Positions 1 through 6,074 of a DNA stretch of 6,875 bases are shown here, one piece after another. The position numbers and the translations under genes were made by a program. Each line of letters starts with the position of its first letter. Position 1 is the stretch's first letter. Below the pieces are notes generated by a model that did no database searches, had not been told where the DNA came from, and saw nothing but the letters and a program-made list of their open reading frames with translations. Source of the stretch: an uncultured Streptococcus sp. GTDB taxonomy: Bacteria; Bacillota; Bacilli; Lactobacillales; Streptococcaceae. The stretch spans positions 1 through 6,875 of the forward strand of contig CAKQBM010000095.1 in NCBI GenBank assembly GCA_934216185.1, in the 5' to 3' direction.

Positions 1-166
1 ATAATTTTTTATTTCTGAAGCTAGTAAGGCGCATAGGATGACCGCCCTATAGCGGCAACCGTAGAAGGACGAGCGACCTTGGAGCCGTCATTCTTTGCGA
101 GTTGCAAAGTACTGATAGGAAAACTCTTAGCAATGAATACCTACCATCTTATCGGGACTATATAAC
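1..166 (-). promoter_or_regulatory. Candidate S_MK (SAM-III) riboswitch leader, 5' part; downstream gene (probably metK) lies outside the window
   Basis: This minus-strand leader has no convincing ORF and starts about 7 nt after an extended -10 element. Its first 23 nt (166 down to 144) contain GTTA, TCCCGA and GATGG in the same order and nearly the same spacing as the E. faecalis S_MK box upstream of metK, which I compare from memory. In that family TCCC pairs with the Shine-Dalgarno GGGGA, so SAM binding blocks translation of SAM synthetase. A P3-like helix can form between 145-140 (GGTAGG) and 119-114 (CCTATC). Further left are hairpins at 109-93 (CTTTGC/GCAAAG, loop of 5) and 55-42 (CCGC/GCGG), which would be an extra domain. 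The closing strand, the Shine-Dalgarno and the gene would lie beyond the left edge, so the aptamer is incomplete here. A different cis-acting leader or a small RNA remains possible. Confidence 0.6.
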
Positions 167-172
167 TTCATC

Positions 173-201
173 ATTATATCATTTTTTAACACAATTTGCA
201 G
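173..201 (-). promoter_or_regulatory. Extended -10 promoter for the left-edge leader RNA
   Basis: On the minus strand the motif TGATATAAT (181 down to 173) is a perfect TATAAT with an extended -10 TG. At 17-bp spacing the -35 hexamer is only CTGCAA (201 to 196), so the extended -10 must carry most of the strength. The predicted transcription start is near 166-167, exactly where the S_MK-like sequence begins. That agreement supports both calls. Confidence 0.7.
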
Positions 202-243
202 TCTTTAATGTAGTGTTTCACTTTAGATATTTCCTTCTTCTAA

Positions 244-271
244 ATAAAAAAATTGGAGCTCAGTACTCCAA
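244..271 (-). terminator. Intrinsic terminator of the DEAD-box helicase gene
   Basis: On the minus strand TTGGAGT (271-265) pairs with GCTCCAA (259-253) around a 5-nt loop, with one G-T pair. A run of T follows at 252-244. It lies 9 nt after the helicase stop codon and separates this gene from the next promoter at 173-181. Confidence 0.85.
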
Positions 272-280
272 CAATTACTA

Positions 281-1624
281 TTAAAATGTTTGGCGTTTTG
301 CTTTACGCTCCGCACGACCACGAGCGCGATTTTCAGCACGCTTGGTTTTGCGGCGTTTTTCATCCACCGCCCATTTAATTTTCTTCTTATAACCTGGTTT
401 GACTTTTTTCTTTTTCTTTTTAACCAAACCAATCATTTCGATATCAAGTTTATCTTGTTTTTTCTCACGGTTGGCACGACGATCACGGTCATAGGTATCT
501 TGAAATTCTCCGTCTTTGACCATCTTAGGAGTAAACTTGATTCCCAATTTCTCCAACTCACGGATATCCGAGTCATCACTTGGCTGATAAAGAGTAATAG
601 CTGTACCTGGTAGGCCATTTCTTCCAGTACGACCAACTCGATGAACAAAGAAGGACAAATCTTGCGGAATGGCATCATTGATGACATGACTAACACCTTC
701 AATGTCAATTCCACGCGCCGCCAAATCTGTTGCGACAATGTACTCAAAATCCAGATTTTTCACCTGATTCATGATTCGCTTACGTTCACGAGGGGCAATA
801 TCCCCATGAATCTTCGCTACCTTCAATCCTTGAGCAATCAGATATGAATGCAATTCATCAGCACGTGTCTTAGTGTTGACAAAAATCATTGCCAAATAAG
901 GCTGCATCAACTGAGTCAATTGATAAATTTGAGCATTCTTGTCACGTCCCTTAGTAGAAATCAACCAATTATCAATGGTATCAGAAATAACCGTTTTGGT
1001 CTTGATTTTCTCCATAACAGGATTTGATAAGTATTTTTTCAAGAATGGTTGCAGTTTTTGTGGAATAGTCGCTGAGAAGACCATGAATTGCAGGTCTTTC
1101 GGAAGACTTCCAGCAATATTATCAACAGTTTCCAAGAATCCCATATCCAAGGTCATGTCTGCCTCATCGACCACAAAGGTCTTGGCCTTGTGAATAGCCA
1201 AATCACCGGATTTAACCAAGTCGTAGATACGGCCTGGTGTTCCAATAACAATATGAGGCTGGTTGCTTGATAATTTCCCAATCTGGCGAGCCTTATCCGT
1301 CCCCCCCACATAATTAACCACACGAACTTCCACTTCTGAGTGAGCTGCAATCTGACGAGCTGCTTGATAAATCTGAGTAGCCAACTCACGGCTCGGTGCA
1401 GTAATGACTGCTTGCACACTATCACTAGCTTCATCTAATTGCTGGAAAATCGGTAACAAGAAAGTGTGAGTCTTACCTGAACCTGTTTTTGATTCTCCAA
1501 CCAAATCTCGGCCTGCCAAGACAATGGGAATCAACTTATCTTGTACCTCTGTTGGAGTTGTAAATTTCAACTCCCCCAAGGCTTCTCTAATATAGTTTTT
1601 AAATTGAAATTTCGTAAATGACAT
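281..1624 (-). CDS. cshB: DEAD-box ATP-dependent RNA helicase, CshB type
   Basis: A 447-residue superfamily 2 RNA helicase, expected to unwind RNA duplexes in the cytoplasm in mRNA decay or ribosome assembly, especially in the cold. Motifs run in order: Q motif (FTTPTEVQ, Gln28), I (SKTGSGKT, 45-52), Ia (PSREL, 77-81), Ib (TPGR, 129-132), II (DEAD, 153-156), III (SAT, 184-186), V (ARGID, 303-307) and VI (HRVGRTGR, 328-335). The C-terminal tail from about 377 is very rich in Lys and Arg, with a six-Lys run at 402-407 followed by VKPGYKKK. This tail block matches my memory of B. subtilis CshB (YqfR) and favours CshB over CshA. The start ATG has GAGGA 4 nt upstream. The gene is monocistronic, with its own promoter (near 1653) and terminator. 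All catalytic motifs are present. The general helicase call is certain; the CshB subfamily is likely. Confidence 0.93.
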   Translation of the reverse strand: MSFTKFQFKNYIREALGELKFTTPTEVQDKLIPIVLAGRDLVGESKTGSGKTHTFLLPIFQQLDEASDSVQAVITAPSRELATQIYQAARQIAAHSEVEVRVVNYVGGTDKARQIGKLSSNQPHIVIGTPGRIYDLVKSGDLAIHKAKTFVVDEADMTLDMGFLETVDNIAGSLPKDLQFMVFSATIPQKLQPFLKKYLSNPVMEKIKTKTVISDTIDNWLISTKGRDKNAQIYQLTQLMQPYLAMIFVNTKTRADELHSYLIAQGLKVAKIHGDIAPRERKRIMNQVKNLDFEYIVATDLAARGIDIEGVSHVINDAIPQDLSFFVHRVGRTGRNGLPGTAITLYQPSDDSDIRELEKLGIKFTPKMVKDGEFQDTYDRDRRANREKKQDKLDIEMIGLVKKKKKKVKPGYKKKIKWAVDEKRRKTKRAENRARGRAERKAKRQTF

Positions 1625-1652
1625 AATATCCTCAATTCTATCTATCCTATCA

Positions 1653-1661
1653 ATTATATCA
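1653..1661 (-). promoter_or_regulatory. Extended -10 promoter of the helicase gene
   Basis: The minus strand carries TGATATAAT (1661 to 1653), an extended -10 with a perfect TATAAT, about 29 bp before the helicase ATG. No good -35 hexamer is seen: positions near 1676-1681 read TACTGA at 17-bp spacing. The predicted start near 1646 gives a 5' leader of about 22 nt that includes the GAGGA ribosome binding site. Confidence 0.65.
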
Positions 1662-1723
1662 TATTTTATTCCATTTCAGTAGTCTCACTTATTTAGGCTA
1701 TTTCCAGTAGCTTTTCTAGTCAG

Positions 1724-1752
1724 AAAAAGGCTGGAATGTTATAATTCCAACC
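1724..1752 (-). terminator. Intrinsic terminator after the EEP gene and BOX element
   Basis: On the minus strand GGTTGGAAT (1752-1744) pairs with ATTCCAGCC (1737-1729) around a 6-nt loop, with one G-T pair, followed by five T (1728-1724). It lies beyond the BOX element, so the BOX would be transcribed as part of the EEP gene 3' UTR. Confidence 0.8.
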
Positions 1753-1759
1753 TCTTTTC

Positions 1760-1910
1760 ATACTCAATGAAAATCAAAGCGCAAACTAGGAAACTAGCCG
1801 CAGGTTGCTCAAAACACTGTTTTGAGGTTGCAGATAGAACTGACGAAGTCAGTAACATCTATACGGCAAGGCGACGTTGACGTGGTTTGAATTTGATTTT
1901 CGAAGAGTAT
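1760..1910 (-). repeat. BOX element (boxA-boxB-boxC), boxA end at the right
   Basis: This 151-bp element has imperfect terminal inverted repeats: ATACTC-3 nt-GAAAATCAAA at 1760-1778 and its complement at 1892-1910, differing only in the 3-nt gap. The segment at 1860-1881 (TACGGCAAGGCGACGTTGACG) is nearly identical to the BOXA1R typing-primer sequence, which identifies boxA. Two internal hairpins are visible: CTCAAAAC/GTTTTGAG at 1808-1826 and ACTGAC/GTCAGT at 1839-1853. The length suits one boxA, one boxB and one boxC, read on the minus strand. It begins 6 bp after the EEP stop codon. BOX elements are dispersed non-coding repeats of pneumococcus and its relatives, probably mobilised in trans. 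Some alter expression of adjacent genes. Confidence 0.95.
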
Positions 1911-1916
1911 CAGTTA

Positions 1917-2732
1917 TTATTTCCAGTTTAAAATAGCATTTAAACCATAGTGATCACTAACTTGCGGACTATTGTTACCATCAAATACGACATGTAGATT
2001 TTCCACCGCTAACTCTTTGGTAGTAAAAACATAGTCGATTCGAAGGGGTTCTGTGTTCCCCTTCCAGCCATCAATTTCTGGTGGAACAGTATAGCTACCA
2101 CTTTTCTCTTGGGCAACTTCAAAAGCGTCTTGTAAGCCTAATGGACTAGCTAAAATAGCTTGGTAGCCTTCCTGACCAGCTGGGTTGTTGAAATCTCCAG
2201 CAAGCAAAAGTGGCTTGTTCAATTCTTTCAAGACAGCCTCAAATCGTGCCCATTCTTCTTGGAAACCTTTATCCCACCAAGAGAGATGAACACTTGCAAC
2301 TGCTAGCTCCTTACCATCAACTACAGTCTCAGCTAGGGCAACACGACGAGTATGATAGTCTGTTGGATCATCCACATCTGAAACTAAAATTTCTCTGGCT
2401 TTAATAGGTGTTTTAGACAAGATAGCTACACCTTCATGGTAGCGATCATAACCGATATGGTTATAGGCCCAGGTCCAGTAGTAATTTTTCCCTTGCTCAG
2501 ACAACTTTTCAACCAAGAGTCTAACATAATGGTCTTGGTAAATAGGCTCTGCTGCTGGCAAAGCTTTATAGAGATCATTAACTTCTACCTTAGGCGAGGT
2601 GATCTCCTGATTGATTTCTTGGAAACAAATCAAATCATAGTCCTTTTCAAGAATATCCTCAAGCAAAAATTGGAATTTTTCCTCAGCTTCTTTTTCCATC
2701 CAACTGTGAGTATTGAGTGTTAAAAATTTCAT
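1917..2732 (-). CDS. Endonuclease/exonuclease/phosphatase-family protein, candidate maltose 6'-phosphate phosphatase (MapP-like)
   Basis: A 271-residue cytoplasmic protein with the complete metal-dependent EEP (DNase I-like) fold: Asn7 in LTLNTH, Glu39 in FQEIN, His99-Glu100 before GVAILS, His149 in VHLSWW, Asp180 and Asn182 in GDFNNP, Asp233 in RIDYVF, and the Asp260-His261 pair in VSDHYG. There is no signal peptide or membrane segment. The fold covers nucleases, sphingomyelinases and sugar phosphatases, so sequence alone does not give the substrate. Position does suggest one: the gene follows a glucose/maltose-class PTS permease, as mapP follows malT in E. faecalis, where MapP dephosphorylates maltose 6'-phosphate to free maltose. 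The ATG at 2732 is preceded by GGGAG at 6-nt spacing. The gene has no clear promoter of its own and probably depends on readthrough from the permease gene. The EEP fold is certain; the MapP role is inferred from context. Confidence 0.9.
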   Translation of the reverse strand: MKFLTLNTHSWMEKEAEEKFQFLLEDILEKDYDLICFQEINQEITSPKVEVNDLYKALPAAEPIYQDHYVRLLVEKLSEQGKNYYWTWAYNHIGYDRYHEGVAILSKTPIKAREILVSDVDDPTDYHTRRVALAETVVDGKELAVASVHLSWWDKGFQEEWARFEAVLKELNKPLLLAGDFNNPAGQEGYQAILASPLGLQDAFEVAQEKSGSYTVPPEIDGWKGNTEPLRIDYVFTTKELAVENLHVVFDGNNSPQVSDHYGLNAILNWK

Positions 2733-2738
2733 TCTTTT

Positions 2739-2743
2739 CTCCC
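2739..2743 (-). promoter_or_regulatory. Ribosome binding site of the EEP gene, abutting a terminator
   Basis: The minus strand reads GGGAG, 6 nt and then ATG. The T-rich tail of the upstream hairpin (2750-2744) ends at the base next to this site. Only transcripts that read through the terminator would carry the ribosome binding site. Confidence 0.75.
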
Positions 2744-2776
2744 AAAATAAGAGGTTGGAATACAGCTTCCAACCTC
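2744..2776 (-). terminator. Intrinsic terminator or attenuating hairpin between the PTS permease and EEP genes
   Basis: The stem GAGGTTGGAA/TTCCAACCTC (2776-2767 with 2760-2751) is a perfect 10 bp around a 6-nt loop. On the minus strand the tail is TTATTTT, an interrupted T tract, so termination is probably partial. It begins 7 nt after the permease stop codon and ends 11 nt before the EEP start codon. A leaky terminator would set EEP expression below that of the permease. Confidence 0.75.
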
Positions 2777-2783
2777 AAGTATA

Positions 2784-4964
2784 TTACAATTCTACTTTAG
2801 CAACTGCTGTTTTAGCTGCAAGAGAACCTGTTTTTTCTAATTTAACTGATTTAATTGCATCACCATTTGTGAAGACAACTACTGTTGAAGTTTCACGTCC
2901 TGCTGCACGGATAGCATCCAAGTCAGCTGTGACAAGGAGATCTCCTGCTGAAACTTTTTGTCCTTCAGCAACATGAACTGTAAATGGTTTACCTTCAAGA
3001 CTTACTGTGTCCAAACCAATGTGAACCAATACTTCAAGACCTGCTTCAGTCACAATACCAAGAGCATGTTTTGTTGGGAAGATGCTTGATACAGTACCTG
3101 AAACTGGAGATACAATGTTTCCATTTGCAGGTTCTACTGCAAATCCATCACCCATCATTTTTTGAGCAAATACTGGATCTTTTACTTGTTCCAAAGCAAC
3201 AACTTGACCGTCTGCTACTGAGTAAACTTCCTCAGTAAGACCTTTGAAGTGAACAGTGTTTTGTTGTGCTTCAGTCATTTGGCTTGGAAGAGTTTCAGGA
3301 ATGATTTCACCTGAATCAAGGATATCTTGGATATCAGATTTCAATACGTCAGCTTTTGGTCCGTAGATAGCTTGAACCCCTTGTCCTTTCATGACAAGCC
3401 CCATAGCTCCTTCTGCTTTCCATTGCTCTGCATTTCCTACTTTATCTGCATCTTTAACAGTTACACGAAGACGAGTCATACATGCGTCAACATCAACGAT
3501 GTTTGCACGTCCACCAAGAAGGTTGATAATGTTTACAGCTTGAGAACCAGCTGCAACTTTCACTTCGCTGCTAGATTCTTCTGAACCTTCAGCAGTTTCG
3601 TAGTTTCCGTTACGCCCTGGAGTTGCGTAGTTGAATTTTTGAATCATGAAATTTGCGATAAAGTACATGATTACAGCAAAGAGAACAGTTACCCAAACGA
3701 AGTTAACGATATCCATACCGATACCAGCACTGATTGCAATAGGTGTACGAGTCAAGAACTCGATTGAACCGAATGAGTGCATACGTAGGTTTACGACGTC
3801 AGCCATAGCGAAGGCAGCACCTTGAACAAGTGAGTAAACAAGATACATAGGTGTTGCGATGAACATGAACATGTATTCGATTGGTTCAGTAACCCCTGTC
3901 AAGAATGTTGCAAGAGCTGTTGCAATCATCATACCTTTGTATTTATGTTTCTTGTCAGCATCAACATTACGGTAGATAGCCACAATTACACCCATCAAGA
4001 TACCGAATGAACCGATCATTTGTCCAACTTTGAAACGAGCTGGATGTACTGTATCTAACAAGTGTTGGTATTGACTAGCATCAGTACCTTTAAGGTTTAC
4101 AAGGTCTGTTACCCATGCAAGCCAAAGTGGATCTTGACCAAATACTTGACTACCTTTAGCTGCACCAGTTAAGACCTCATAAGTACCACCAAGAGCTGTG
4201 TAGTTCATTGGGATAGTCAACATGTGGTGAAGACCAAATGGCAAGAGCAAACGTTCCAAAGTACCATACAAGAATGGTGCAAGGATTGGAGCAGTTTCTT
4301 GTGAGTTGGCAATCCAGATACCAAAGCTATTGATACCTGTTTGAACTACTGGCCAGAAAGCAGCAAGTACAATTGCAGCAATTACTGAACGAAGAATAAC
4401 TACAAACGGTACAAAACGTTTTCCGTTAAAGAATGAAAGTGCATCAGGAAGCTTACGGAAGTTGTAGTATTTGTTGTAAGCTGTTGCCCCAATAAAACCA
4501 GAAATAATCCCTACGAAGACACCCATATTCAAAGCTGGAGCTTCAAGAACACTGATAAAGTAATCAGCAACTTTGATTGAACCACCGAAGAGAGTAGTTA
4601 CCATAGCATCTGGATTTTTCAACATATCGCCTGATACACCAAAGATTGTACCAGTGATACGGTTAATCAAGATGAAGGCAAGACCAGCGGCGAAAGCACC
4701 ACCAGCACGTTCTTTAGCCCAGCTTCCTCCAATAGCAAGGGCGAACAAGATATGAAGGTTAACGATAACTCCCCAACCGATTTGCTCTAGTACACCACCA
4801 GTAATAACGAGTGGTGCAAAGGTTGGGTTAATCATCACGATAGACTTACCGATTGAAATCATCAAACCAGCAGCCGGCATAACCGCGATAACCACCATCA
4901 AAGCCTTACCGAATTTTTGCCAAAATTCGAAAGACAAGACATTTTTGAATGTATCTTTCATCAT
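2784..4964 (-). CDS. ptsG: PTS glucose/maltose-family permease, EIICBA
   Basis: A 726-residue membrane permease of the glucose PTS superfamily, which imports and phosphorylates its sugar using phosphate from HPr. Domains run IIC-IIB-IIA. IIC (about 10-445) has multiple hydrophobic segments and the conserved substrate-site motif GVTEPIEYMF (357-366). A Ser/Glu-rich linker (about 455-475) leads to IIB with phospho-cysteine Cys495 in ACMTRLR. IIA (about 590-720) carries the paired histidines His633 (PTKHA) and His648 (VHIGLDTV), the latter being the phosphorylated one. All phosphotransfer residues are present. GGAG lies 6 nt before the ATG at 4964; a second ATG follows directly. The gene has its own promoter with a CcpA/MalR-like operator just downstream. 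Homologues are called ptsG in S. mutans, malT in S. pyogenes and exp5 in older pneumococcal work, so the substrate may be glucose, maltose or both. Confidence 0.95.
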   Translation of the reverse strand: MMKDTFKNVLSFEFWQKFGKALMVVIAVMPAAGLMISIGKSIVMINPTFAPLVITGGVLEQIGWGVIVNLHILFALAIGGSWAKERAGGAFAAGLAFILINRITGTIFGVSGDMLKNPDAMVTTLFGGSIKVADYFISVLEAPALNMGVFVGIISGFIGATAYNKYYNFRKLPDALSFFNGKRFVPFVVILRSVIAAIVLAAFWPVVQTGINSFGIWIANSQETAPILAPFLYGTLERLLLPFGLHHMLTIPMNYTALGGTYEVLTGAAKGSQVFGQDPLWLAWVTDLVNLKGTDASQYQHLLDTVHPARFKVGQMIGSFGILMGVIVAIYRNVDADKKHKYKGMMIATALATFLTGVTEPIEYMFMFIATPMYLVYSLVQGAAFAMADVVNLRMHSFGSIEFLTRTPIAISAGIGMDIVNFVWVTVLFAVIMYFIANFMIQKFNYATPGRNGNYETAEGSEESSSEVKVAAGSQAVNIINLLGGRANIVDVDACMTRLRVTVKDADKVGNAEQWKAEGAMGLVMKGQGVQAIYGPKADVLKSDIQDILDSGEIIPETLPSQMTEAQQNTVHFKGLTEEVYSVADGQVVALEQVKDPVFAQKMMGDGFAVEPANGNIVSPVSGTVSSIFPTKHALGIVTEAGLEVLVHIGLDTVSLEGKPFTVHVAEGQKVSAGDLLVTADLDAIRAAGRETSTVVVFTNGDAIKSVKLEKTGSLAAKTAVAKVEL

Positions 4965-4989
4965 TCAAATCTCCTTTATTTTTATTTAG

Positions 4990-5014
4990 GCAAACGTTTT
5001 ACGAAAACGTTTGC
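4990..5014. promoter_or_regulatory. Perfect 25-bp palindromic operator (candidate CcpA cre / MalR site)
   Basis: GCAAACGTTTT and AAAACGTTTGC are exact inverted repeats of 11 bp around ACG. The right half with its flank (5002-5015, CGAAAACGTTTGCA) matches 13 of 14 positions of the cre consensus TGWAARCGYTWNCW. Both halves contain AAACGTTT, the core of LacI-family sites such as the pneumococcal MalR operator. The site lies about 9-33 nt downstream of the predicted transcription start, so a bound repressor would act as a roadblock. In RNA it could also form a hairpin. Which protein binds is not shown by the sequence. Confidence 0.8.
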
Positions 5015-5029
5015 ACCTTTTATAATTTA

Positions 5030-5057
5030 ATTATACCACTTTAATTTTTTTTGTAAA
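5030..5057 (-). promoter_or_regulatory. Promoter of the PTS permease gene
   Basis: On the minus strand TTTACA (5057-5052) and TATAAT (5035-5030) are spaced 16 bp apart, and a TGG before TATAAT makes it an extended -10. This is the best promoter in the window. The predicted start near 5023 gives a 5' UTR of about 60 nt that contains the palindromic operator. Confidence 0.8.
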
Positions 5058-5101
5058 GGCTTTTATTCAAAAAAATACTCTTTTTTCTAAAATTTTTGTA
5101 G

Positions 5102-5127
5102 CAAAAAAGGAGATCATTTAATCTCCT
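5102..5127 (-). terminator. Intrinsic terminator of the prfB-ftsE-ftsX operon
   Basis: On the minus strand AGGAGAT (5127-5121) pairs with ATCTCCT (5114-5108) around a 6-nt loop, followed by six T (5108-5103, the first also able to pair at the stem base). It lies about 20 nt after the ftsX stop codon and separates this operon from the PTS promoter. Confidence 0.85.
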
Positions 5128-5147
5128 CATAAAAGCAGCTAGTTTAC

Positions 5148-6074
5148 CTAAATCTTCAAGAATCGGCGCATGGAAATTCCTGATCCCAGTGAACCAATAA
5201 AAATTCCAATCACAAATAATAAGGCAATCATCAGAGGAGTAAATACCTCTGGTGCAATCATAGAAAGATTTTGTCCGACCAACGACTTATTGACAGATTG
5301 GTAAACCATTCGATAAACAATAAAGACCAACACTGATGGTGCAGTTGCTCCAAGTAAACCAATGAAGGCACCTTCAAGTAAGAAAGGTCCACGGATATAA
5401 CTGTTCTTAGCACCAACCAAACGCATGATTTGAATTTCGCGACTGCGAGAAATAATGGTAATACGAATGGTATTTGAAATCAAGAAAACTGCAATGAAAA
5501 TCAAAAGTCCTGCAATAACTAATCCCCAAACACGGATAAATGATGCTAGTTGGAATAGGCGTTCTGTATTGGCACCACCATCCTGAACCTCAGACACACC
5601 TTCAATTTTTTTAGCATCTTCAGCCACAGTTTTTACATCACTTGGCGTGTTGGTATCAACGATATAGGCATCATAGAGGGGGTTGGCATCTCCTTCAAAA
5701 ATTTTCCAGTTATCACCCATTGTCTCGGTTAATTTTTCGTATTGTTCTTCTTTACTTGAAAAAGTAACACTCTTAACAGTAGACATCCCCTTCAAAGCAT
5801 TGTATACCTTGTGGTAGTCATTATTTGTAACAGTTTGACCTTCTTTTTCAATGGTCTCGCTATTATCAGCTACATCCTTACGAATATAAACCATCACTCG
5901 AACATTATTTTCAATATCTGTAGCTAGCTTCGCTGTATTGAAAATAACAGAAGCAAATATGGCAACCAAGGTCAAAGTAATCATGACTGAGCTGACAGCA
6001 GCCGCTGTCATCCAACCATTTCGTTTCAAACTTTTTAGTGATTCAAATAAATGGCGAAAAAATCTACTAATCAT
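5148..6074 (-). CDS. ftsX: Cell division protein FtsX
   Basis: A 308-residue polytopic membrane protein, partner of FtsE. In pneumococcus FtsEX is essential and passes ATP hydrolysis across the membrane to activate the peptidoglycan hydrolase PcsB at the septum. The topology fits the family: a cytoplasmic N-terminus, TM1 (about 22-45), a large extracellular loop (about 46-170), then TM2 (about 178-201), TM3 (about 225-253) and TM4 (about 277-300). The cytoplasmic stretch ISRSREIQIMRLVGAKNSYIRGPF (209-232) is the typical coupling segment. The reading frame is open 21 codons further upstream, inside ftsE. I chose the ATG at 6074 because it gives the known 308-residue MISRFF start and overlaps the ftsE stop as ATGATTAG. 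Its GGAG is 12 nt away, somewhat far, so translational coupling to ftsE is likely. An in-frame ATG at 6083 has a 3-nt spacing, which is too close. Confidence 0.96.
   Translation of the reverse strand: MISRFFRHLFESLKSLKRNGWMTAAAVSSVMITLTLVAIFASVIFNTAKLATDIENNVRVMVYIRKDVADNSETIEKEGQTVTNNDYHKVYNALKGMSTVKSVTFSSKEEQYEKLTETMGDNWKIFEGDANPLYDAYIVDTNTPSDVKTVAEDAKKIEGVSEVQDGGANTERLFQLASFIRVWGLVIAGLLIFIAVFLISNTIRITIISRSREIQIMRLVGAKNSYIRGPFLLEGAFIGLLGATAPSVLVFIVYRMVYQSVNKSLVGQNLSMIAPEVFTPLMIALLFVIGIFIGSLGSGISMRRFLKI

Noticed and set aside
1..113. Possible plus-strand structured RNA or end of a gene from the left
   Set aside because: The hairpins fold on either strand, but the strong promoter (TGATATAAT) reads leftward into them and the conserved S_MK-like motifs are on the minus strand. 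No RNA family was recognised on the plus strand.
102..284. Plus-strand 60-codon reading frame at the left
   Set aside because: It runs antisense through the structured leader, its promoter and the helicase terminator. It has no ribosome binding site at a suitable distance and an unremarkable low-complexity hydrophobic end.
223..432. Minus-strand frame rich in Lys and Arg overlapping the helicase end
   Set aside because: It is an out-of-frame reading of the basic helicase tail that runs through the terminator, with no independent start signal.
1839..1853. Short palindromes in 1808-1853 considered as operators or a CRISPR-like repeat
   Set aside because: They are the internal hairpins of the BOX element; there is no spacer-repeat periodicity.
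4573..4755. Plus-strand open frames inside ptsG and the EEP gene
   Set aside because: They are antisense shadows of well-conserved coding sequence, with no ribosome binding sites or recognisable domains.
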